Shown: positions 13,791 to 26,055, counted from the first letter of the stretch. The stretch: 64,000 bases of DNA from Oreohelix idahoensis (GCA_024509875.1 JAMPIV010016264.1:372001-436000); one strand, 5' to 3'. Notes: generated from the letters alone by a model not told the origin. Translations and numbers: made by a program.

Positions 13791-15071
13791 TAATAACCTC
13801 AATGCAGTTTCGCCAAAAAGGGGGTATCCGGTTTTGCTAAAAACTAACTGCTGTTGCTGGGGGATGTGCTTAGTATCAACTGAACGTAAAAATGATGCGG
13901 GTTCCCATAGATCGATGGTGTCGGTCACCGAACAACAACATTATTGATCTAGATTTTCATCAAGAAGCGACATTTTATAAGAAGCTCCTTTACATCAAAG
14001 AGGAGTCTCAAAATCTATGGCAGACTCGGGCAACTTGCTGATTGTATAGCCAATCACCTTAACTAACAACAGTTTTTATATTCTGCCAGTAAGTACGGAA
14101 GGCTAACTTCCAGCCCGTGTACTTTTGGGCATCGCACTTTTAGACAATTAACACTGGGTAGATATTATCAGGTACAATTTTGTACTTAGGTTGACGAATT
14201 GACAAACAAAAAGAGATCGATATGAAAAAATAGGGACAAAGGGGTAGCAAATACCCTGATGGATAAAAATTGCCACGACATGGCAGAACAAACGAAACTC
14301 ACTATCATTCACTGTACGACGTGTTTCCATAAAGGATGAATTTTATTTTTAAATAAAACGAAGAAAGGCAAATAACAAAGAAATATTCACTGGAAATAAA
14401 AATCAAGCACTCTCAGTCATGCGTTAAAGAACAACTTCATTTTACTTATTAAATTGGTTGACCTTTTGATCATTGATTTGATTTTTTCTCGATCCACGTT
14501 AAATGAAAACTGTGTTCGACTACCATGTTGATTGCTACATTACTGCCCCTACAAGAATTAACTGAATTACTGATTGCAAGAAACCATGAAAGATGCAAAA
14601 AAAGGTTCAGGTTCTGCTAACCAGTTAAAATATTGAAAAAAACTACACACGACGCTACCTTAGAAACATTTTGGTTAAACGACACACCACTATGTACGAC
14701 GGATCCAAACACAGTGAGAAGCGTGATTCGGTAATAAAGGCTCAGCAGCCTTGGCATCTGTGAACACACATACCGTCTAGGTGTTAACACAGTGAACTGC
14801 CACAAGATAGGTGACTGCTGTGAGACCAGGATTTCCGAACACTGGTCAGCACAACCTACTTGCTGGGAACAGTTGAATTTTAGGGGTCACCACCACTGTT
14901 ATACCACACCTCCTTGATGACCTTGAATAACATGATTCCTTTTCAAGTGCTGGTCATCTGATAGACGAAAAAAAAAGAAAAAAAAAACTTTATTAGCTTT
15001 ACTATACTCCAGCGATCGAATTACCTTGGACTCTCTTTATTGGCCACAATTACGTTTACTGCCTTGGGACC
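13791..15071. other. no recognised gene
   Basis: Short frames only. A minus-strand frame beginning METRRTVNDS near 14,330 is followed by a GTGAGT that could be a donor, but nothing else supports an exon. Confidence 0.5.
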
Positions 15072-15275
15072 AAGACTCTGACCACTAGAAAAATGGTTGA
15101 AAATGTTAAAGAAGACTCTGACCACTAAAAAAATTGTTTGAAAATGTCAAAGAAGACTCTGTCCTCTGGAAAAACATTTGAAAACGTCAAAGAAGACTCT
15201 GTCCTCTGGAAAAACATTTGAAAATGTTGAAGAAGACTCTGACCACAAGAAAAACTGTTGACAACGTTGTCATGG
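15072..15275. repeat. 40-bp minisatellite, first block
   Basis: Five copies with a 40-41 bp period, each starting AAGACTCTG(A/T)CC and containing GAAAA(A/C)-type sequence then TTGAAAA(T/C)GT. Copies start at about 15,072, 15,112, 15,153, 15,193 and 15,233. The same unit reappears at 15,905-16,005, directly before gypsy RNase H coding sequence. Confidence 0.88.
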
Positions 15276-15904
15276 CACTTTTTCGCCGTAATTTCATTTT
15301 GGCCACATTGTGTGTTTGGCAACCCTGTATAACTTAATCGTCCGAGTCAGGGGACCGGATGGGAAGTGGGTACAAATTCAGGCGCAAAAAAGGCAGTTGA
15401 GTTCTGGCCAGCATCTGGTGCAGGTCGTCTTTATGTTCCCTGTCAGCATTCGTGCTGTGAAGTGTATGCCAGTATTGGATTGTAATTGTACTTGCCATTT
15501 CTTCATGCGGTATGGATTAGAGTGCATAATTCTAGATTGCTGGTGTATTATCTAGTGGCATATCTTTAGTTATTCGTGATGATGAGTTATTCGTGTTTAA
15601 GTATTGCTTTATCATAATTCAGTGTTTCGCCGGTGAGCGAGTCATGGCAGTGTTCATTCTATTGGGCGTACTAGAAGGTATGATGTGGTTAGATTGAGCA
15701 GTTAGTTAGGCAAGTTGCATTGGCATTTATATATTTCATATGTATTGCTAGCCGTGTGTGGCTTCATTGTGTGCAGTTATTCATTAAAAGGGAATCTCTT
15801 GTATAGAGGTGTTACTCTTACTTATTGTCAGCCATTTTATGTTGTGGTCGTCTCCTAGCGGAGCGAGCCAAGTATAGCGGTATTAGTATTGTTAAAATCC
15901 ACAG
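15276..15904. other. segment interrupting the 40-bp minisatellite
   Basis: About 630 bp of unrelated sequence separates two blocks of the same tandem repeat, so it looks inserted. TTGACAA occurs at both edges and may be a target duplication. It has no clear coding frame. A solo LTR is one option, but terminal bases are not decisive. Confidence 0.4.
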
Positions 15905-16005
15905 CATAAGTGGGTCTTGACAAACGTCGAAGAAAACTAACCACTGGAAAAACATTTTAAAACGTCGAAGAAGACTCTGACCACTAGAAAAATGGTTGAA
16001 AACTT
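15905..16005. repeat. 40-bp minisatellite, second block
   Basis: Two to three more copies in the same 40-bp register; the last copy runs into the start of the RNase H reading frame (KMVENLFSNDP). Confidence 0.85.
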
Positions 16006-16430
16006 ATTTTCAAATGATCCTATTCTGTTGTTACCACATTTAAAATGTCCATTCCTTCTTAGGACCAACGCTTCCATATCTGGTTTGGGTGGACGTTTGA
16101 TGCAGTGTCATGAAGGTATACCACATCCCTGTTATTACGTGTCCCGGAAGTTGTCACCGGCTGAGACGAAATACGCTACAGGTGAGAGGGAGCTACTGGC
16201 TGTGGTCTGGTGCCTCAAAAAACTATCCGTTACCTACTAGGCACCCACTTCTACATTCAGACAGACCACAGACCATTGACATATATTACATCTCGCATGC
16301 TAAAGAACTCTAGGATCCACAGATGGAACCTTCTCATTCAGGAGTTCACCTTCACCATGTTACCCATTTCATGAACTGACAATCATCTAGCAGATTTGTT
16401 GTCCAGAAACAATCCTTGACAGCTGTTCCT
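15992..16430 (+). pseudogene. Ty3/gypsy RNase H relic
   Basis: Encodes the connection and RNase H region of a gypsy-type pol. Recognisable blocks are NDPILLLPHL, LRTNASISGLGG (normally TDAS..GLG, with the first aspartate changed to N), YVSRKLSPAETKYATGE and ERELLAVVWCLKK. After a frameshift near 16,225 come YIQTDHRPLTYI and, near 16,380, DNHLADLLSR. No integrase follows before a polypurine-like tract at about 16,712, so RNase H may have been the last pol domain. Dead copy with a frameshift and stop. Confidence 0.87.
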
Positions 16431-16705
16431 GATTGTGATAGTTTTTGATGACTTTTCTTTCCTAATGCCAACAATATTCCACACATTTTTTTTCTTCATG
16501 AGACTATAGCTATTCTAGTTGGACTCATTTCACCTAATGACATTTACTTATTTTCTTCATGAAAATGGTATTATTCTTAGTATTTTTGTTGACTTTCAAA
16601 GTATTCTTTACAATATTTCTTCATTATTTATTTAGTAGCGTATTTCACGTTATTGTATTATATCTTCTCCACTGACCTCACGCGTGCACTAGTGTCAGGT
16701 TTGGG

Positions 16706-16760
16706 TACGAGGGGGATAAATGTTGAGGATTACTGCATGGTTTGTAATCCTTTTGGTTTT
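16706..16760 (+). other. possible polypurine tract and LTR start
   Basis: GAGGGGGATAAA is followed directly by TGTTGAGGATTACTGC. A purine run next to a TG start downstream of RNase H is what the 3' end of a gypsy element looks like. The matching LTR end was not identified. Confidence 0.4.
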
Positions 16761-17202
16761 ACTTCACTTTATCTGGTTGCACCATGCAGCACCTCACTTG
16801 ATTAGATTTCAAAAAAACATATGCGAAAATAACTAGCTGACGTGTGTAGGATAGAAACGAAAACAGTCACTGTGTGGCATTCATGCCTGATGGCTGATGT
16901 GTGGCCTATGTGCCAATAGTAGTGTTTAACTATGTGGTAGATCCACTTATTCTAGAAGTATAACTGTCATATGTTCAGGTGTTAAGCCAAAATAATAATG
17001 TGTGTTTAAAGACCTATGAGTCTGAATAGATAATTAAAGTGTGAATATTCAAATATGGTATGACACACGGAGAATTATAGAGATGACGCGATTATAGGCG
17101 AAACTGCATTGTGAGGAACAATGATAATGGTAACTGTTCTGGCGTATAAGGCCAAATGTAGATTAATGTTCAGACAGTGGTTCTGAATTGAACATGTATT
17201 AA

Positions 17203-17972
17203 CCCTTTCAGCACCAATATGACGTACGCCGTACGGCATAAATCTTCACAATTTTTGTCGCTGTGCCGTACCGCATACGTCACGGAAGTAGCGTGATACC
17301 TCATTCCCATTCACCTATATGACGTACGTCCTATTTTAAAAGCACCAGAACTCTTCTGTTTACAACCGTATCGGCAATTGCTGGGCATAATCGGATTCAG
17401 CATTAAAAAATCTGCCACTAAGCTTGAAACGAACAAAATATTTTACTGCTAGCGAATACAGTAGAACTGATAAGAGTGATTTTACAAAAGCGAAAGTTCA
17501 AACATGGACGTTGCCGTACTGCCGAACCATAAATATCTTCTGGAAAAAGAGCATGAAAATTCTTGTTTGAGTTGAATTTATTCAACTTGAATGATTCTGA
17601 CAACTCTTTTTACTGAGATTCTGGTAATCTTTACCTTTAGTGCCGTCGAGTATGTTTAATATGTGTATTTTCGTACCATTTAGAGTTGAAGTTGAGGTTA
17701 GGTTTAGGGTTACCCTAATTCTAATGCTGACTCAATACACATATTATACATACTCGACGGCACTAAATGTAAAGATTACCCAGATTCAGGGTCAGAGTTT
17801 GTGTAGTCTGGTTCAGAATATACTTTTAATGGGTTTTCTTTTACGATAAACTGTTTACAGTCAAATTAAAAATATGACCCCTAAAATTACAATTATCCTG
17901 TCGTTCAGGGGAACAAACTAAGCTGAAAATGGTGTTGTCATTTGGAATGAAAAACCCGTCGTTGCGAAAGGG
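17203..17972. mobile_element. piggyBac-type MITE 1 (770 bp)
   Basis: Flanked by TTAA at 17,199-17,202 and 17,973-17,976. Ends are CCCTTTC and GAAAGGG, a 7-bp terminal inverted repeat of the usual piggyBac CCYTT type. It encodes no transposase. Just inside the left end are two CGTACG-type palindromic motifs 44 bp apart (17,223 and 17,267) that pair with each other. Confidence 0.85.
17617..17784. repeat. long inverted repeat inside MITE 1
   Basis: Arms of roughly 50 bp at about 17,617-17,668 and 17,732-17,784 are reverse complements with few mismatches (marker TTTAGTGCCGTCGAGTATGT against ACATACTCGACGGCACTAAA), around a loop of about 65 bp. It could be a nested smaller MITE or a hairpin-forming part of the element. 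Confidence 0.88.
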
Positions 17973-18766
17973 TTAAAGAATTAATAAATATATATATGCC
18001 TCACATGCATAAACGATTCTATAAATCAATATTCAAGTGATAGATTATGAATACAGCCGATGAAGATGCTGTTGATGGTTAGAATGACCGCTATAGGTTA
18101 TGTGAAATTACTGTGAAGTGTATCGTATCCTTTGACGGGAATCAATTGCTACTCACGTGATCATATTGTGATGTATGATAAAGATGAATAAAAATGTAAA
18201 GTCGTCAACTACAATGTTTCATGACAAGTTATTATGAAGTTGTATTCACAGAGGTGCCAAGTTATGTTGATGGCAGAATCAATGAATTATTGTTTGATTA
18301 AGGTTCAAGATTAACACGCAAACACATCGACAAGAATTTCAACCAGAAATGAATGTTAAAAATGGAATATGCAACAATGCCAAGCATCTGAATATAGGTA
18401 TAAAATTTTAATACGTAACCAAGATAATATGAAGAGATTAGAAGATAAACTTACAGGTTTGCGATACAGTGTAATATTGATAGTCAAAGCCAGAAATCTT
18501 CCACTAAGTAGAAACATTCCACATAATTAACATAATATACCCACAATATGGGGAAATGCCCATAACAGAGTGCTAACTATCTTTAATTATCCCTAACATT
18601 TAGGACATGAAGTGATTCCATTTATATACTAACTACCAAAAATAGGCAATGGTTAGAAATACTCTCACGTACTTATTTAAATCAATGTGGTTTTGACATT
18701 TATTCAGGATCATTTAATTAGCTATTTATCACTTTAGTGTTCATTTATTCATGACACCCACATTAA

Positions 18767-19676
18767 CCTTTAGCACGCTGCCGTCGACATATGTCGATGA
18801 AGGCAACCTATGTTCTCCCAGCTGTTGTCAACATATGTCGACAGCGTTTATCATCGTTTTCTAGCACATGACTTGTGTACACGTGATTTTCAGAGCCGGA
18901 TGTTAAGTTGTAATGTCATTTACAAGAGAGTTAGCTTCCATTTCCGATCTTACAAAAGTGATGGGTGTATCCGCGTTTATTTTTTGTAAATTTTTTAAAT
19001 CGAAATGAATCAGCATCGAACATGCGGCCATTTTCGTTATAATTTTATTGGATTCAGACGCCATGAGGTAAGGATGAAATTTTTGTCTTTATAAGCGCTG
19101 ATATCGGTTCTCAGAATATGTTTGATGGCTGAGATTGAAACGAAAGTAGAATGGCTTTCCTGGTATGTATTTTTTTAGGGGTTAGGATTAAGTGTGTCGG
19201 AAAGGTTTAGGGTTAAGATCGAATATCACGGCCGACGAGAGCGTTTATTCCTTTGCTACTGATGATGGGTGTAACGGAAAGATCGTCATTTGATTTGTAT
19301 TGGTCTATTGGTCAAATGACTTTCATTGAGATGCAAGGGATATGGACTCTTCGTGTGTTGGTTATTTTTTTTTTTTTTTTTTTTAATAATTTTAAAATTA
19401 AAAATTTTTATTTTTTTTATTTTTTTAAGTGTTTTTCTCGTTTTTTTCATCTTTCCTTTCTTCTCTTCCTATCACATCTAACATGAACACAAACAAATTT
19501 TATATCATCAGATTCATCATTCATTTATTTATATAAATTCCAAAAATGATAGCAAATGACCAAGAAACACAAAAACTATAGAATTTACAAGTCACCCACT
19601 ATAACAATGGGGGGTTGTGAAAAAGAATGCAGCAGCAGGAGCATAGTTTTGGGAAAAGAATGCAGCGTGCTAAAGG
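18767..19676. mobile_element. piggyBac-type MITE 2 (910 bp)
   Basis: TTAA at 18,763-18,766 and 19,677-19,680 flank perfect 14-bp terminal inverted repeats, CCTTTAGCACGCTG and CAGCGTGCTAAAGG. No transposase is encoded. Inside the left end are TCGACATATGTCGA at 18,784 and TCAACATATGTCGA at 18,828, again 44 bp apart. A T-rich tract lies at about 19,362-19,430. Confidence 0.92.
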
Positions 19677-19680
19677 TTAA

Positions 19681-20520
19681 TCATGCTCACATAATTCACA
19701 TTGTTACTACCATACTTCATTAGATACTAATAATTGAATTTCTTGGACGACATGTCTAATGTTTCATGTACATACCAAACTTGGACATGACTTGATGGAT
19801 GCACGCGAATGTTACTTGGTTGGTCATCCTTCTAGGAAAACTCTGTTTTTTTGGGGGGGTGGGGAAATAGTGTTACGCTTCCATTTGTACACAGCTTTAT
19901 GTTCATTAGTGAAGGCATTGCTGTGCGCAAAGGGAGCAGCACTAAAACGCATCGCTATTGAAACCACATCCTTGAATTTAATTATGACGTCAGTTTCAAA
20001 TAAAATATTACGCATGCACTTTGGCATGAGCATCTGCATCAGCAGAAGTTATGGTCACTTTCGGGCTCTTGCGAATATGTCCTTCGAAGTGTTCGGATGT
20101 GTGATGCTAGCTCCAGCTTATGTGTGTGATGCACGATATTTCTGTATTTTATTGGAGCAAATTTAAGATGACATGCCTCGGATTCCTATGTGTGTGAAAG
20201 AGGGAAGTATCTGTCAAGTATGGTTACCAATTGTGTTAATTTATTCGAATCATAGTGTCACTAACAGTTGGACTTTGACGGACGGCATCCTTACCTAAAT
20301 TTCATGTCTGCTAACAACATATTACCATGTGTTATGGAATCTCATCTATGCTTATGATATCAAATATGGAGTGTTCTGTCCTGTGGACTGTCAATAAATT
20401 ATAAGAACTTTACACGGACTGCAAGCATTCATTTTTACAAGTTGCTGTTGCTGAGTTCCTTTATGCATTCCACCCAACTGATGTAGGATCAATATGGCTT
20501 TTAATACACTGCACCGCGTA
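19681..20520. other. no recognised gene
   Basis: An open frame at 19,759-20,166 shows no domain I recognise and contains a G-run that breaks family-like character. I do not support it as a gene. Confidence 0.5.
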
Positions 20521-20524
20521 ACAC

Positions 20525-20890
20525 AGGGGTACGTGGCAATGAGAGAGCTGACAGACTGACCTCGAGAGCACCCATAATGGGGACGCTGGATATGGATAAG
20601 GGAGACATACTAAGGGAGATTAATGATCGCCTGCTAGAACATGACACTGCAATGGACGAATCAAAAAGGCTGAGACTGTTGGAGTTTGGCATCAAATGTG
20701 GGACTAGCAGAGATGGACGTGAGAGAGGATTCATCCGTTGTATGTACAACCAGCATGCTACAGGTACAACCAGCATGCTACAGGTACAATTAGCATACAT
20801 ACTCTTCGACTTTTGCTGAGGGAGACTGAGCATCTATGGGTTTGTCCTGAGTGCAGTGAGGTCAATTCTGATTAACAATAACAATAACAA
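20525..20890 (+). pseudogene. LINE 3' end with RNase H C-terminus
   Basis: Plus-strand frame VRGNERADRLTSRAPIMG resembles the G-N-E-x-A-D-x-L motif at the end of LINE RNase H domains. It continues through MDMDKGDILREINDRL and a short cysteine pair (LWVCPECSE). A small duplication of ACAGGTACAACCAGCATGCT near 20,745-20,780 breaks the frame. The 3' tail is (AACAAT)n at about 20,873-20,890. A related copy is at 27.64-28.05 kb. Confidence 0.75.
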
Positions 20891-21059
20891 TGCAAATTGT
20901 ATGATAGATATAAACTATCCAATCAGCCTCACAGTCAAGTCTGCCCATCACTCAGCATAATGGGTAAAGAGGCAAGCTAAAGTATAACATTCTCATAGAA
21001 ATATTAAACACAATGCAAGAATGAAAATAACAGCAAATACAGCTGATGGCTTAGTAGAG

Positions 21060-21184
21060 CAAAATATTTCAGCACCAGAACAAATAAACCTGGACTACAT
21101 TAACAATGGCAACTACTCACTGTCCCATCATAAACCAACAAAATATTTCAGCACCAGAACAAATAAACCTGGACTACATTAACA
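21060..21184. repeat. direct repeat of about 46 bp
   Basis: The sequence starting AAAATATTTCAGCACCAGAA occurs at about 21,060 and again at about 21,139, essentially identical, with 33 bp between. Confidence 0.85.
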
Positions 21185-21359
21185 GCTGAAAAAATTAAGG
21201 TGTCAAAACCGGCTTTGCATAACACGTCTCTTCAAGATGGCTACCAAGACTTTAATCATTTATGGCAGCTTTTTGCGCCAAAATTCAACCTCATCATGTG
21301 CAATCAATTGATGGGTTGGTTACATCATAACTCGGGCATGTTGTCGTACATTTAGACAG

Positions 21360-23235
21360 GTATTAGAGGTATATTTTGTCCGTCTGAATAGAACAGAAAA
21401 AGTGGGGTTCTCTGAGAAAGAAAGTGTTAGAATAGATTCCATGAGTGAATAGATTAAGGTGAAGATCTGTCTCTGGAATGAGTGAATTCTCTAGTCCAGC
21501 CTATCTATACGATTATCTTTTGGCAATAGAGCTTCTATCAAAACCTCCCTATAAATACAATTATAAGTTAACTACTCACACACATACACACACAGTTATG
21601 TGACAACGTGAAAACTATGGTAAAATGGAGATTGGGGCTGACCAACACAATAAATTAAGTTTTGTTTAGTTTATTATCACTTAAACTTTACAACATCAAA
21701 TATATAGAAATCCATATAATCATTGTTACAGACATAGGAAAATAACCCAATAAGTGCCCTCCCCTCTTGTTGGGAAAAAGATCCCAAAAGAATTTAATAA
21801 CCCAAAAGGTCAAAGATTGACACTAGGGTATAGAATAGACAGTAAAGCAAAGAACAAAGTTCCTAGTTAAGCTATCCTGTAAAATAACAGTAATTGCAAA
21901 GAAAATCAAGGATGGTACAGTTTCCGTAACTAGAACGTATTTCCTCTCATTCTGTCATTCGTGGCCACATCAATCACACCTTACCTAATACTTGGTTAAC
22001 AATCTCTTGAACGTAAACATCAATGTACATGTATCGTAATCCAGTGTTGTGCTTCTCCGAAGTGAGCCCCAGTTCCTCCACGAATAATTAATTTTCCTAA
22101 TTGGGAACGCCTACTTTGGTTGGGTTATTGGATATGATAATGTCCCATCAGATAGTTCATGTAGCAAAATATAAACCGCGATCTAGTGTTCACAGTAGAC
22201 AGTACTTCCAATAGCTAAAGAAAACATCTGGTTGGTAAACTGTTAATAAAGATGATGAGGGTATATCCTATTGGTTTTTCTCTCTGGGGTCTAGTGCCGA
22301 TTATGAAACAACGTATTCTCCTGGATAAATTCACTTGGAAACACGATTGTCAGTAGTCGGGAAAATGTTATATATATTTTTTTGGCCACAGCGGGCTGAT
22401 AAAATTGAATGCAAAAATCTGGGTATTTTGTAAGCCTAGTTATGTTTACTCTTATTGTTTATATTTTTGGTCTCTCTCTGGATGAAGCAAGAGGACCGAA
22501 CAGGTCAACATCGAAGACCCTGATAATAATAAGAATTGTTGCTGGTGCTATTAGACCGCCGGCAGCTGGTTTGTGATCAGCACTAAATTAGGAAAAAAAC
22601 AAAACATTTAACCACAATATCAATATCCTATCCCATCACGCGTAAGGGTATGATCTCTTATCCTCTCCGTCATCTAATTAAATTAAAAAGCACATGTGTC
22701 CTAGCCTATCTTATCACGCTTCGCTCAACTGGTATGGGTTGGGTTTTAGGTATGCGCCTTTCCCCTCCCGCCCGGTAAAAAATTCAGCGCACAATATCAG
22801 TGTTAATTTAATTATGACTACTTTACAAATATCGCTTGTCATTACTAGATATTTGTTTTGCCACATGATATTACACTAGTCACTTATATAATTACACATA
22901 GTGAATTAGAAGTGAATTGTATTCCGTCAATTGTCAGTCACCTAGTGTATTTATTAGTCAATTAAAACATCTCTTTCTGGGTGATAGCAGGTGATTAAAT
23001 CCACATTACAACTGGAAAAATTAGCTATGTGTTATTTAATATGCTAGTCTTAGCACCTAGAAAATTAAAATGATAAACTTAACACATTAAATCACTTAAA
23101 TGCTAATTTCTATTACCGCAATCAGAAATGAAACAATCTCCATGGAATGCTATAAAACACTTTCACAGTGGCTCTAGAATAACGAGCTAGATTATCCAAA
23201 ATTCCTGAGCGACTAGATAACTGACTTTGAGAGGA
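21360..23235 (+). repeat. left arm of a large imperfect inverted repeat
   Basis: 21,360-21,520 and 22,600-23,235 match, in reverse complement and in order, 26,800-26,060. Shared markers include CTAGTCCAGCCTATCT, GGTATGATCTCTTATCC and ACTAGTCAATTAAAA or close variants. The left arm is longer by about 1 kb (21,520-22,600), which is absent from the right arm. Confidence 0.8.
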
Positions 23236-24365
23236 CGGAGTATTTATACAGAAATGGTGTTATTATCACTAAAGGGTGCGATAATTCATGCCTTCGGCCT
23301 TATCAGGGAAAATCAACGAGTTCGACTCCCGAGGTAAAGGATTTTCCTGTTCGCTCGCTCACGATGCCGAAACGACATCACAAGACCTGACCATGCAAAC
23401 AGGCCTTCTTTGATTTCATCCCTCTGCTGTAGATCAAATAATTAAGTCCCCTGGGATCACAGACATCAAATGTGGTCGGTAAATATTATTATCGCCCTTG
23501 CATTTGCTACCGACGTCTGATCTGTCACTATCGATGGCTGACATCTCAGCTCGCTTGGGAACTCAGGTAAACACCCCGGTTCGCTCCCCTCTTGTTAAGA
23601 CTGTCGGGTGCGAAAATTTGTAAACGCTCATTAGCTCATGTAGACAGGAACAAAATAGGCGTGGCTTCAAAGTGAGTCTACAGGCAGCGAATTGCATGGT
23701 TTTTGTGTAGCAAAATTATAAACCTTGGATGGGGAAGTGAAGATGGTCAGACCACTGTGGCTATATTTACATATATATGTGACACATGTCGAGTTTCATT
23801 CGGAACAAATGTTTTTTTTCCCGGCTTGAAGAGTTTTTAAACGGTCAACTTCAAAATCTCAAATAATCTTCATAAATGTCCAGATCATACGTAACACCAT
23901 GTATTGACATCTACTTACTTGAACAACGACATGATACATCTTATTAAACAATCCATATATTTGAACATCACTCATCCATTTGCTTCTCCGTGCTTGTTCG
24001 TACACAATTATTTATACACATATTCCATTTCAATTTCAGGGCCAATTACTATATCAATACTGTACATCAATCATCCAACAGATTCCATACTGCTTATTAT
24101 ATATATAATTCATATGGATATATTTCCCTTCATTCTCAAATACATATGGTTCAGTTAGTTAATCATGATCCAGACACTGGTAATACACAAACTATAAGTC
24201 GTTCAGGACACCTTCCAAAAAATTCAGACACTGCTAGTCCATCTAATAATCCTCCGTTGCTACCCCAAACAATCTCACGTCATCCATGCCTTTTTTGCAT
24301 TACATAGTCTTCAAATATAGCATGCACACAAAGGCTCTTAAAACTTGGATACATCTTTATCTATA
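23236..24365. other. spacer between inverted arms, no recognised gene
   Basis: No coding or RNA feature recognised. The interior shows no clear self-similarity to 25.0-25.7 kb on the other side. Confidence 0.45.
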
Positions 24366-24655
24366 TGTAGTGGTGGACAAATGCATCTCTAATATGTTGT
24401 GGTGTAATAATACATTCTTGATGGATATGTTGTGGTGCAATACCTCTACATGTTGTGGTGGAATAATTTATCCCTAATGTATGTTGTGGTGCAATAATGC
24501 ACCTCTTTCTAAAATTTGTGGTGGAATAATATAACACTGAAGTATATGTTGTGGTGAAATAACACACCTCTGATGTGTATGTTGCTGTACAATAATATAT
24601 CCTCAATTGAAATGGTGTTGGAGAATAATACGTCCATAATTTATATATTGTTTGA
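24366..24655. repeat. degenerate minisatellite of about 40-45 bp
   Basis: About seven diverged copies of a unit containing TGTTGTGGTG(C/G/A)AATAA, each followed by a variable ACCTCT-type spacer. The minus-strand open frame over this stretch is a product of the repeat. Confidence 0.75.
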
Positions 24656-25682
24656 TTGGCAGTGACGAAGTTCCGATTATTCAATTTTAAAGAAAATGAG
24701 AGGGTCAGGCAGCTTTATCCTTATGAACAGAAAACTCGCTTTAAATATTTATGCACACACACACCAAAATATATGGACAGGTAACAGATTCACACAGATC
24801 AAATAACACAAACATCTAAAAGGTTGACTACAAGAAGACAAAATACTGTAATTGATTTGTTTGTTAATGAGTGTGACAGAGATATGAAAATATATTACAT
24901 GAATCTGCTCGTCTTTGCTTCTCACCAGGTTTTCACACATTTGCTTCCTTATTAGTATGCACGTTTGGTTACCGCAGACCCCAGGCACTTAGATATCTGT
25001 CTAACTCATATTTTAGCCATGCCTATTGTCTTTTCTCTATGTTTTACAGGCACTAGGAATGTTTACAAACAGACCTATTAGCTAGTCCAGAGCCGTTAAT
25101 TGAATTATCATGCGAGCAATTGGGCAACCGTCAAATAGTGACTGATCAGACAGAACGCGTGTAGATCAAAAGACGGGCTGCTCGCTAGTTCCCCAGGGGA
25201 ATATAATTAGCTACAGTACAAGCCGAGATCAATAGAGACCGCAGTCAGCGACTCATAGCTTGACTGCCTGCATCAGGACCAGCGAACCAGAGCTGGTCAA
25301 GACCGCACTCCACCTCCACGTGGTGGTCCTGGAAACAGTCTGCAGCTGTGCAGTCTGGCTGAGCGAGTGTGGATCGAAATGGGAAGGCAAACCCGGTCCT
25401 AAAAAATGCCGTGCAGAAGTCGGATGTGTCGACCGAAAGGTGCAGATATCACAGCTTAGGCATAAACAGACACAACGCAACCACCGTCCTTTTCAGGACG
25501 AATGAAGAAGAAGAAGAAAAGATGGTTTGCTCATTGGCAAAATCTATGTTGGTGGCATAGGCGTGAAATAAAGCTTTCATTCAGAAATCGACCGCAGATT
25601 TTCCCAAAATATGGGCTAAGGTGTGATATCTCGCAATCGCTAGCGAATTTCTACCTATTTCATACATATACCTCATCCTTTT

Positions 25683-26043
25683 TTTTTTTTTTTTTTTTTT
25701 TTTTCGTACGCCCGCTAATACTCGAGGCGAAATCTCAGGTTATTACTATGTCTAACCTGACATTGATTTTACGTGAGTATCCCTTTTTACTTGTACAGAG
25801 ACAGGTGTCCCTCGCCATTCAGGCAAATACTCTCCGATTTCGGAGGTACCCATTGCAGCTGGGTCGGCTCAGGAGCCGCCAATCCCTGGTCGACAACACT
25901 CCTTCAAATGTCCTCGCCAGGTCTCGAGTTAATCCAGTCCAATTCCCGGTCGACGAAAAATCCTCAAATGCCGTCGCCCGGGTTTGATCCTGAATCACCC
26001 GGTCGCCAGAGCGGTGTTGTAACCACTACGCTAGCGCGGCTCC
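25683..26043 (-). mobile_element. SINE family S3, apparently complete
   Basis: On the minus strand a tRNA-like head carries an A-box (TAGCGTAGTGG) and a B-box (GGATCAAACCC), followed by a GC-richer body and a poly-A tail (poly-T at 25,681-25,704 on the plus strand). CCTCATCCTTTT at 25,671-25,682 and 26,044-26,055 is a target-site duplication. The internal promoter boxes are intact, so it may be fairly young. Confidence 0.88.
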
Positions 26044-26055
26044 CCTCATCCTTTT

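Noticed and set aside
14280..14330. Minus-strand METRRTVNDS followed by GTGAGT as a first exon
   Set aside because: It would be upstream of finger exon A, but the phase does not clearly fit, and the cassette exons upstream at 27-37 kb already give a better path.
15310..15555. 81-codon plus-strand frame in the block interrupting the 40-bp repeat
   Set aside because: No domain similarity and no conserved copy; cannot be supported as a gene.
19759..20166. 135-codon plus-strand frame
   Set aside because: No family resemblance, no splice or context support, and it crosses a G-run. Treated as chance.
24361..24684. Minus-strand 107-codon frame with repeated YYSTT
   Set aside because: Produced by the TGTTGTGGTG minisatellite; no independent coding signal.
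24000..25000. CRISPR-like array from regularly spaced repeats
   Set aside because: Units are diverged, adjacent and AT-rich, with no leader or cas genes; this is eukaryotic satellite-type DNA.
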